From Lytechinus variegatus (taxonomy: Eukaryota; Echinodermata; Echinoidea; Temnopleuroida; Toxopneustidae), in assembly GCF_018143015.1 (NCBI RefSeq), contig NC_054749.1, positions 35,959,000-36,022,999 of the forward strand: a stretch of DNA of 64,000 nt, written 5' to 3'. The position numbers and the translations under genes are program-made. Under the pieces are notes generated by a model. That model was not told the DNA's origin. It did not search any database and saw nothing but the letters and a program-made list of their open reading frames with translations. This document shows, piece by piece, positions 34,901 through 46,900 of the stretch. The first letter of the stretch is position 1. Each line of letters opens with the position of its first letter.

Positions 34901-37900
34901 TTTTACATTATGCTTCTACATGTAGATGATATGTACATGTATTTTAATTGATTAATCATCCTTTTGTCAGGATGGATTTGGATAAAAATGAGTGCACAGT
35001 CGCACACTACAGACCTGCCAACCAGTACGTTTTTGACGTATTTTGTATGTTTTTGCAACCAAATATGGCAGTACATTTTCCCTTTAAAAGATATGTTTTT
35101 GTGAAAAAAATCGTAATTTATTGAGAAAAGTCATCTCTATATGTCTCTATTTCATAAAACTTACACAAATAGCCTATGGTTATTAGATCAATGTACGTGT
35201 AATTGCAGGTAACTTTTTTTTCCAATCATTTTTTTTAAACCAGGGTGAGATATATACTCCTGAATGTTTAAATGTTTTTTTTCCATCTGCAAGAGTAGTG
35301 TGCATTTTAGCTTGCATGAAGCTTGAATGTTGCAAAGAGCGAGTGCGTCACACATTAATATGAAATACACTTTTTGGGGAAAAATACACTTTTTTATCAC
35401 AGAATACAATTTTTCATTCCCAGAGGTTGGCAGGTCTGACACTATTCCCTCTGTCTTTATCCAAATATTTTCAGGAGCCAAGGTTCATGTGATCTATTGT
35501 CCATTGTATTTTTTGTCTCCTTGAATGAGGAGAGTCAAGAAAGAGTACTCGTACAGCTTTTTCACATAAAACAATTGTTGTCACAGGTCCATTATTTTGG
35601 AATGATCTACTAACCGACTTTAAAGATTGCAGTTCTATGTATACTTTTAAAAGTAAATTGAAAATTTTTATCTTAAACAAATATCTAAATGACAATTCAT
35701 CTGCTCCCTAGTCTTCCTCTTAATTATCTATTGTCAGTCCACCTCCGTTTGCTTTGTTTTTTTTTCTTTTTATCTCCTTCTTTTTCTCGGGTTTTTAGGA
35801 AATATTTTTTTCTCTCTAGAGCTTTCTCTTTCTTTTCTTGTAACATTGATATTAAACAAGTAGACTGTTACTTATTATTTTATTGATATGGACACTATAA
35901 ACTACAAGCTCTTCATATCCTAATCTTATTGTCTCCAATCCGAACGTTCAATTATATAACATAATGGTGATGCATTGTATTATAATTAATGATTTACTGT
36001 CTTTCGATTGACGTTACATAGTAAAAATGAACCAAACTGAACTGAACTGAAAGAGCTTCAATAAAAATCAGTATGCTTTGCCATTAGGAGGAGACTTGAG
36101 CAGAGAATAGACAACAGAGAATTGTCAGAAAAAAAGTGATGAAAATCAAGCTACATGTAGTATTCTTGTTTCTTACAGTGCCAAAGATGCTGTTAAAGCC
36201 CTGAAGAAGAGATTATTTGGGAATAAAAAGTGGAAGGAAGTTATTTTCAGTTTGACGGTAAGTCAACTCTAACATTACTCTTTTCATTTTTATAGTTATT
36301 CAAGGAAAACTGATGTTTTGATAGACCAGTGAGAATATTGATACATTGATATATTGATACATATTGATACATATTCCTCAATTTTGACTTTGATCTTGTT
36401 TCTTTAGATTTTTTAAGCTTGCACTATTTGCAATACAAGGTTGTGAATCAGCAAATTAATCCCCAAATTATTCAGTTGTGTTGATCTGAAATGATGTGAA
36501 ATAACACTTTGAGTCAAGAACATACATGTGTGAGTCATATTTTCCACCTCCAGCTGTTAGAGATCGCATGTTGATTATAATCTCAGAAGTCATTCAGGGA
36601 TATTTTATTCTGATGTGTTCAGATTTGAGTGTGAACTCAAAATAGAGCTATTCAGTTAGGGGAAATATTTTTCATGGAAAGAGCTTGGATTCCTATTTTC
36701 CTGGAATGTGATATAATTTTTGCAAAATACATGTACAATTTCCTTCAAATGCAATGTGCTTTTATAGGCAAAAGAAAAATTGGAGGGGGATAAATTTTAT
36801 GTATATTTTTGAATAATTGAAAATTTGTGATGAAGCAAAAATTCTGATATTTTCATTGCAAGTAGTGCATGAACCTGTCCATAAAGACCATCTGTTCATA
36901 AAGACATGTTACCTTGTCTCCTTTTAAAGGCGCTGTCACACCTTGGCGTTTTAGACAGCGTATACCCGACGTATCCAAATTTCTCTAAATCGTCGGCATA
37001 CGCTGAACTTTGATTTTTTTTACTTAGCGTATTCATAACGAGTTGGACGTATACATAACGTATTAGTAACTTATATCGAACGCTTCGTTAACTTACAAGT
37101 AACGTATTCCAACGAATGCTTAGCGTATTGCTGGCGTACACAACTTATGCCCTACGATAGCCTAACTTTACGCATAGCGCGCGGCAGCGTATCGCTGACG
37201 AACACGTGTCGTAGCCTATAAAAAGGCTGCCGCTCGACTATTTAAATCATAACCGCACGATACATCACCGTATCAACACCACCGCCATGCCGAAGAAAAC
37301 TCCTGTGAACCCCACCTTTATATACCAATTCCTATAAACGTTGTCAATATGCCATTATACGGTAGCTGTAAGTTATAAACACGTTCAGTAAGTTTTGTGG
37401 TCGTCCGAGCACGTCTTCATACGTATCCATACGTTGGAGTTAAGTTACACATACGTTCAAAGCACGTTACTCATAGGTTAGAAGTAAGTTTTAGGGTACG
37501 CTGGACATTATCTCGACGTACATCGACTTATGAGTAACTTACGAGTAACGTGTGTCAACGTGTATCAACGATCGCGTAACTTGCCTACAACTTATGACCC
37601 GCGTATGCGGGACGTATGAGCCATACGCTGGCATACGTCGAAAAAATTTGTGCTTGCACAACATTTTTCGACGACCTTGCCGTATGACGACGTATACCAG
37701 CGTGTTTTAGCGTACTCTTAACGTATGCAAAACTTACCCGTAACGTATTCGACGTACGCCAGCGTATTCGCCAAATTCCTCATACGTCGGGCATACGCTG
37801 TCTAAAACGCCAAGGTGTGACAGCGCCTTAATAGATGGTCTTTATATGTAGGTTCACTGTATTCAATTTCAGATTTAATTGAATACAGTACTATTAAATA

Positions 37901-40900
37901 CTGTACGGTATTACAGAAACCTGTACATAAAGACCCTTCTTGTATCCTGTAGCAAGGAAATAATTACATGGGTGCTCGGGGTGATTTTGGCCTTGAAATG
38001 CCCAAAAGAGCCCTGGAAACTAAAAAAAAGGAGCCAGCTGTCATGGAAAATCCCCATTCATTGTAATGTTAAAGCTTATCCAATGTATCCAGGTAGTACG
38101 TAGTAGCGTACCTAGGATTTTCCACAGGGGGGAGGGGGCAAAATCGTCCGCCAAAAAATTTGACAACCAAAAAAAAAAAGGTCTTCAACCACAAATAAAG
38201 GATTTCGTACCAGGAAAAAAATTGACAAGAAAAAAAAAAGGTCTTCAACTTTAAAGGAGGGGTCACTGGCTCGTCAGCGATCAGTTGTAACTTGCCGGAG
38301 GGGGGGGGGGGCAGGGATACGTCCTTTGCAAGGGTAGTCAAATGGGTTGTAACTCGTCGTGGTAGTGGTAGCAGATGGTGAAAAGTAGCCCCCGAAAATA
38401 AAACAAATAATGTTTTGCCTGTCTTGTAGGTAATCTTGATATAGTGTACAGCTTTCACTGAACAAGAGCTTTATCAAAAGATGTATCAAGTATAAATATT
38501 AACAGCTTGTTATTTTTTTTACATAGATTCTTGAGACCTGTGTGAAGAATTGTCAGCATCGATTTCATGTCCTGATCTGCAAGCAAGAATTTTGCAAGGA
38601 ATTGGTGAAAGTTATTCAGCCCAACTTGAATCCACCAACCATTGTACAAGTAAGGGTCCTAGGTTTTATTTGGTTGTTGTTTGAAGGTTTGCATGGTGGC
38701 ATGTACAATCGCTGATGTGGTTTACGGTACACCATGTGGAGTGTTAGAGAAACAGTGGATAGAAGAAGAAGAGATGGATAGGCGAGAAAGTGGAGATTTG
38801 AGAGTAGAGTATTCTTTCTTGAAAGTATTCCTGAAAAGGACTGTAAACCAGAAGAGATTGATGAGTTGAGAACGACTTGAGTAGTAGAGCTGATGAGGAG
38901 ATGCTGGCTTGATTCGGCGAGAAGAGATAATGAGTAGAAGCAGTAGAGAGACTCGACGTTTTGGGCAGGTTGACTGTCCGTCTTCAGGAGTGAGTGTTTG
39001 CTCGGGGTGCGGCGGTACTTGTGGAGTGTGTGCGGACTTGGGGGAAGGTTTTATTTCATAGAAGAAACAGATGAGAGTGGTGTGTAATAGTTTTGATTTC
39101 CATAAAGAGGTTAGGTTTAGAGTTAATACAGGGTCAGATGTTACATACACTGTAATATATCTAATGTATATTCAATAATTTTAGGTTGGAATTCAGCTAA
39201 TCTTTTCGAAGAGCAAACTCATTTTGTTACTTAGTGGCAATAATGGCTTCATGGTCCATTCTACAGTGTTTTCATTTGGCTCTATCAATATTTTTCTAAT
39301 AATTTTCATTCAATAATGTAACCTTTAAGTATTTGTTTGTAACCATTTTGTTCTGAACCTTATCTTTCTGAGGATTATATAGTGTAGAAATTGCTCTTAG
39401 AAATGCTCAGCTGTGTATGGTAATTACCAAATGACACATGATTAATTCTGCATATTAATTAATTTAATTACTTTTAATGTTTTCAAATAATGTGTATTAG
39501 CACTTTATTGTTAGCATGACTTTTAGTCTGACTTTACGCTACAGTAGCACCAAGAAAATCAAGTTCCAACTGAACGATGGTCTAGGGGGTGTTTCACAAA
39601 GATTTAGGTATGACTGGGAGTCACACTAAATGCCAACATGTGATGTGTAACACGCATCATATTGATTAATATGCAGAAATGCATGTCCTCTTGGCATGAT
39701 CTGACCAATGCTGTCTTGCCTTCTATATTGCACTCAACTAGGCATTTAAGTTCAACTCTATGTCATACATGACATCTTTGTGAAACACCCCCCTTGAGTC
39801 AGTTTCACTTTATGTGCCTGTGGAATAACTCTTGAGACACACCCCTTTGATATACTTGTTTGTGATTTATATTTCAGGAGAAGATCCTAAGTTTAATTCA
39901 GTCATGGGCCGATGCCTTCAAGAATGACCCAACCTTGCATGGTGTTGTCAAGGTGTATGAAGAACTGAAGAGCAAGTCAATTGAATTCCCAGCAACAGAC
40001 CTTGATGCACTCTCCCCTATCAGGACACCACAGAGAGTAACACCAGAGATAGACCCTGCTATGAACAGACCAGCTCCTACTAGACAGGTACAATCTATTC
40101 TTGACCTTTAATAGAAACAAGGTTTTCAAAGACATTCTGTTCAATCTTGATTTGCATTTAATATTTTTTTAGGGGGGGTGGTCATGAATGCTTCCTACCC
40201 GAACATCAGTTTAGATCTTTTACACTTTACATCAATTTGAATTTCAGCCAACACAGCCTGTTCCTGGACCTGTACCTGTCCAAGCACCCCCTGTGCAGCA
40301 GCAGCAGCAGGGACCTGCAACCTTTACACCAGACCACATGACTAAGCTAAGGAGAGAATTAGACCTGGTCCTTGGTAATGTCAGGGTCATGTCTGAGATG
40401 TTGACTGAAATGCAACCAGGACAAGAGAATCCAGATGATCTACAATTACTCCAGGTGGGTGTCTCATAAAGCTGTTCATAAGATACAAATGACTTTATAC
40501 ACGACCGGTGATCCTTTCTTCTTGTGCTTTGTGATATCCCTATGTAATTGAGTTATGATCTAAGAACATGTTCCAGTCGTGCGTAAAGTTGTTTTGTAAC
40601 TTTACGAACATCTTTATGAAGCATCCACCAGGTCTGTATGAACAAGATTACAGGGGGGGGGGGGTAATCTCACTTGGTGTAAAAGCAGTTTGTTTACTTC
40701 TCATCGCCATCCATACATCTCAATAATGAAGCACTGGCTAGTATCTTACCCTGGTGGGAAAGGGTTATTTTCATCTGCACCCCCCTTCCTAATTACAGGG
40801 GAGTGTTTCATGACTTGTCAGATAAAACGTCCAACGAGTCCTGTTTTTATCCTACAGTTACCATAGTAACAAGAATACTCAGCCAATTAAAATCAAGGAA

Positions 40901-43900
40901 AGCTGTCAGATCTGACCACTTGTTGGACAGAGAAGTGGATGAAACGCTCCCCAGATGGGAAATGTCTGATTGACACAAGAGTTTACTTAGAAATTAAGAC
41001 ACCTGTGAATGATGCCACTTTGTTGTGTCATTTTGCCAGCAAAATTGTCATTAATTTTGTTATATTACATTGTGCAAATCAGATTCATGGATTTCTTCAT
41101 TTTTGTTTGTTATTGCATCCCTCAATTGGGTGTTTTGATGCCAAATCTTTTGCAAAACATTGTTGTAAAGCAATTCCAACTTCACCATTAATGAAAAAAA
41201 AAATGAATTTGTTGTTTTAATCAATTATATTTCATTGATTTTATGTACCCCCTTGTCTGTGCCTGAGATTAGCTACATTCTTTAACTTGCTTTAAAGCAT
41301 ATCTTGAATTGTTTATATTTATATATAACTTATTTTCCTGTCAGGTTTTCAGTCTAACTCTTTAGATTCATTCATCTTTTGTATAGGAACTGAACCAGAC
41401 TTGTCGTACAATGCAAAAGAGGGTCGTTGAACTCTTATCCGAGGTCACTCATGAAGAAGTCACAGGTAGGTCATTAAAGGGCAAGTTCACCCTGACAATA
41501 ACTTGCTTTTGATAGAAGCAGAAAAATTATGATTATTCTCCAGGACTGCATGCTTGAATGATCTCACTCATTGAAAGTCAATGTCTTGTTCTAAAAAATG
41601 AATCTGCAGTTTTTGTCTCACCTGCGAAGCAAAGTGAGACTATAGGCGCCGCTTTTCCGATGGCGGCGGCGTCAACATCAAATCTTAACCTGAGGTTAAG
41701 TTTTTGAAATGATGTCATAACTTAGAAAGTATATGGACCTAGTTCATAAAACTTGGCCATAAGGTTAATCAAGTATTACTGAAAATCCTATTAGAGTTTC
41801 ATGTCACATGACCAAGGTCAAAGGTCATTTAGGGTCAATGAACTTAGACCATGTTGGAGGAATCAACATCGAAATCTTAACCTGAGGTTAAGTTTTTGAA
41901 ATGTCATCATAACTTAGAAAATATATGGACCTAGTTCATGAAACTTGGACATAAGGTTAATCAAGTATCACTGAACATTCTGCATGAGTTTCACGTCACA
42001 TGACCAAGGTCAAAGGTCATTTAGGGTCAATGAACTTTGGCCGAATTGGGGATATCTGTTGAATTCCCATCATAACTTTGAAAGTTTATGGATCTGATTA
42101 ATGAAACTTGGACATAATAGTAATCAAGCATCACTGAACATTTTGTGCAAGTTTCAGGTCTCATGATTAAGGTCAAAGGTCATTTAGGGTCAATGAACTT
42201 TGGCCGAATCGGGGTATCTGTTGAATTACCATCATAACTTTGAAAGTTTATTCGTCTAGTTCATTGAACTTGGACATTAGAGTAATCAAGTATCACTGAA
42301 CATCCTGTGCTCATTTCAGGTCACATGACCAAGGTCAAAGGTCAATGAACTTTGGCTGAATTGGGTGTATCTGTTGAATTACCATCATAACTTTGAATGT
42401 TTATGGATCTGATTCATGAAACTTGTACATAAGAGTAATCAAGTATCACTGAACATCCTGTGTGAGTTTCAGGTCACATGATCAAGGTCAAAGGTCATGT
42501 AAGGTCAATGAACTTTGGCCATGTTGGGTTTTTTTGTTGAATAACCATCATATCTCTAAGTTTATTGGTCTAGTTCATAAAAAGTGGTCTAGTTCATTAA
42601 ACTTGGACATAAGAGTAACCATGTATCACTGAACATCTTGTGCGAGTTAGAGTAGTATTCATAGTCAGCACTGCTGCTATATTGAACCGCGTGATGCAGG
42701 TGAGACGGCCAGAGGCATTCCACTTGTTCAAGTGTTTACATTCTCTAAACCAAGACAAGTTTTATCTAACTTTGATAGGAGCTAGGAATCTTACCTTTTC
42801 AAACCAGTGAAAAACACTAGCTAGTCTTGTATGATGTTTTGTATGTTCAATGGCCAAGAGTGTACATGAGCTCGTATTTGGTAATGGCTTGTTTTTTCTG
42901 TTTTCTATTTAATTTTAGGAGAGTTACTTAGAGTGAATGATGACCTGAACAACATGTTTGTACGTTATGACCGTTATGAACGGTACCGTCAATCCCAAGC
43001 ACAGACCAACCAACCATCTCAACCCCCGTCTACTGTTTCTTCAATGCCTCCTGTTGTTCCTCTTCCATCTCTTGCTGTGAGTTTGTGAGCTTCACGGTTG
43101 TGATCATTTTTAAAAAAATATTTGTTTTAATGCCTTTGTTTATTTTAGGTGGTTGCTGGTGGAACTTTTATTTTGATTTGTCCATCCCATGATTTTTCTC
43201 ACAATAACTAAATAACCGCTAGGGATCATTTCAAACATGGTCAAATATGCACAGACTCTTTAGGGTATCAACGTCGAGCTAGGGTCACAGAGGTCATAAT
43301 ATACAATGAAAATGTCATGCTCTAATTTTATAAACCAAATGAATATTTGAGGGATCAAATAATTAACTTGGCTCATGTATGAATATATGTGAACAATGCT
43401 TTATATTAGATTTGGGATTCATGAGGTCAAAGGTCACAGAAGTCTTGATTTGATTATTTTAGAGGTTAGGATATAATCTTGATTTTGCAATAAGTCTAGT
43501 CATAAGTGACCCATGCTTTTACAGTTCTTGGGTTCAAACTCAGATTCTTATTCATTTTGATACTAGGTAAAGATGAATCCAATCCAATAGAAGAGCACTT
43601 GAGTGGAAAAGTAGATTTTCAGAAATTTGATTAGGGGTGATAGGAAATAGAAGTGAACGCAGGGAAAATCTTTGGTATATCAATTCTTGGTTGATTGTAA
43701 TGTCGAGCGTGACTTACAAAGAACCTTATGAAATGATTCCCTGTATTGCATTTTCATTTCAGTCACAACCTCCTGTGCAAGGAGAGAATAGCGTAGGGAC
43801 GTTAATTGATCTTGGAATGGATGAACCAGCACCTGTTCCATCCTACCCTCCACCCGCATCAACGGGGGCACCACCAATGGGTGGGGGCGTGGGGTACCCT

Positions 43901-46900
43901 CCACCAGCATCAACGGGGGCACCACCAATGGGTGGGGGCTTGGGATACCCTCCACCAGCATCAACGGGGGCACCACCAATGGGAGCACCACCAATGGGTG
44001 GGGGCGTTGGTTACCCCCCACCCGCATCAACAGGTGGATTACCTTCATACGATGGCCTACCATACCCTGAAGTCTCGCCAGCATCTGGTGCTCTCACTAA
44101 TCAACTAGCTGGTCTCTGTAAGTGTATATTAGAATGCTACTACAGATACTAAAACATGATTGGTCAATAGCTGGTCACATGATACTTATACCCTCCAGCA
44201 AAGCAAAGTTTGAAGGGGAATATAAGAACTAGTGTAGGCCTACTGTTGGAAGGGTGGTCGGTTGGTTTGTTGCAAATTTTGGAGATTGAAATATTTCCTC
44301 TGATTTTTCCTAGTGCATATGAGACGGTACAACCACATTGATCTTGGATCTTAAATGGGAAAACTTTGTTGGTATGCAAACTATATATTATTGCAATAAA
44401 TATGGGAATATCGATTTGTTAAGCTACTTAATGTTATCTTAGTTGAATGTTAATTACATTAAAGTCTTGCTAATCATAGAGTTTATTTTTGTAGTGGATG
44501 CCACAAATGGAATATAATGGGCAGGTGTTTATGCCAAAAAGTGCATTTCTAAGAACACCTCTGTTGAAAATGATATGGTCCAAACAAATCTTCATCTCAG
44601 AAGTATCGAAGAAACAATGTGCCAATAATTTGAGATGTAAATGAAGTAGGGTAATTGGGTAATTCATTTCAACATAGGATATTGCATATTGTCATAGAGG
44701 GACAAAATGCTCACTTTTAACTGGTAAGGCTTCTTATTTGTCCCATTGTTCTACTAGCAATGACTGAAGGAAGTGTAAGTAATACACTTGGTCAGATCAG
44801 TAATGTACCAACCTCAGTGAATCCACCACCACCTGAAGATGATTTTGATATGTTTGCACAAAGCAGAGGAACAACATACCAGGACAGCATCAGATCGTAA
44901 GTTACCCCCTTCCCCCTCCCCTCCTCTTCTGTCTCATATTTTACCCAGGGTAGTCACTTCAGTTCCAAAAACTGTTCTCCTAGCGGGCCCTGCTTAAAGG
45001 ACAAGTCCACCCTAATGAAAAGTTGACTTGAATAAAATGAGAAAAATCCATCAAGCATAACACTGAAAATTTCATCAAAATCGGATGTAATGTAAGAAAG
45101 TTATGACATTTCAAAGTTTTTGTTTAATTTCACAAAACAGTTATATGCACATCCTGGCTGGAGTGCAAATGAGGAGACTATGACGTCATCCACTCACTAT
45201 TTCTTTTGTATTTTATTGTATGAAATATGAAATATTCTAATTTTCTCCTCATTGTCAAGTGAAACAACGATTAATTCCTCCCTAAACATGTGGAATTAGC
45301 ATTGTTTAATACTATATGGTTCAGTCAAGTTGGTCCTTATTATCAAATCTATAAAAAATGAAATATTCTATAATTCAAACAATAAAAAACAAAAGAAATA
45401 GTGAGTGATGGACATCATCTTCTGAGTCACCTAGTTGTGCATATCACTGTTTTGTGAAAAATAAGCGAAACTTTAACCCTATCTAGGCGGGGGGGGGCCT
45501 CGGAGGCCCCCCCTCAACGAATCGCGCGATAATTTCGCCGTGCGAAATTTTTTGACCGCGCCGCTCGGTGACTTTTTACTTTCAAGTCTTGCGCAACTTT
45601 TGAGACCAATTTTGCGTCACCCGGGTACGTGGTTCCGAAATTACGCATCATTATGTAAGTGCATGTCAGACCGAAAATTGCTCAAAAACGTGATTTCGTG
45701 TACAAAGTCAATGCAAATTGTGTTTTCAACCAAAATTCATAAATGTATGATTATTTTTAGTTTTGCTGGTCTAAATATATTTATTTTATACTTTTTATGA
45801 TCACAGAAGAGTCCCCAACAAATTTCATTGAAAAAACAATGAAAAACAAAAGGTCAAAAAACAAAGAAATACATAAGAAATTGCAAAAAACAATTTGATA
45901 TCGCAATTTTTGTCATGTACACTTGCTAAGAACACCACAAAGAGCTTGTATACCAAAAATTAGTACATTTGGAGCTTTATTTAGGGAGTTAGAGGAAAAA
46001 GTATGATTTCGCATACTAATTACGCATAAATTAGCATAATCACTTAATAGCGATTCGCATGAAATAAATTACTATACAATCTTGTAGATTATGTCCCAGG
46101 CAACCCGCGTGCCAATTTTCGGCACGATCGCGCGGTCGACGGCCGAGATCTTAAGGGGGGGCCTGGGAGGCCCCCCCCCCCCCCCCCGGCCTTATGAACT
46201 CCCAAAATACCCCGGCCTAGATAGGGTTAAAATGTCATAACTTTCTTATTTTACATCCGAGTTTGATATTTTCAGCACTATGCTAGTTTGATTTTTTTGT
46301 ATTTATTGAAGTCAGCATTTTCATGGGGTGGACTTGACCTTTAACAGGATGTTTCTCCCCTCCTCTCTCTCTCCCTTTCTCCTTTATTGAAAATAAAGAC
46401 TGTAAATACACATTTCTTTATATCCATGAAAGCCAGGTTGGAATTTGTTATTTCCAGCATAGTTCATCTTCTCCTTTTTACGCTTTAGTTTAATGTAACA
46501 TGTACAAATTAACCTTGATGATATTGTAAGACCACAGATTGTGAATCACATTAACCAACCATATGGCTAGGCAACAAACAAATGAAACCTGGGGCCCATA
46601 ACACATAGCTGAGCAATGATCGTAGACACATTTTTCTATGACTGATTCCATTGACTACAATGTACAATCAATCGTAAAAATCAAGCATACAATCAATTGC
46701 TAACCTTTGTGTTATGGGACCCTGGTCTCATTTGTGCAATTAAACTTATATTTGAAAAGCCTTTCTCAAATTCCATGAATCATATCAATGTTTCCATAAT
46801 CTAAACTTCTTTACTAGGCTATTCATGAGAAATGATCATAATTTTAGCAGTTGAGATGACTGGAGTTTCTTAGTACTTGATTGGATTCCTCCAAAAGACT

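Noticed and set aside
35551..36057. Functional reverse transcriptase gene
   Set aside because: Only the extreme C-terminus (TGPLFWNDL region) and 3' UTR are present, 5'-truncated; the copy at 23088-24867 is frame-broken as well.
43637..44152. Single-exon gene of 171 codons
   Set aside because: The start lies in an intron and the end runs past a strong GTAAGT donor. The real part is TOM1 exon 9, 43763-44117.
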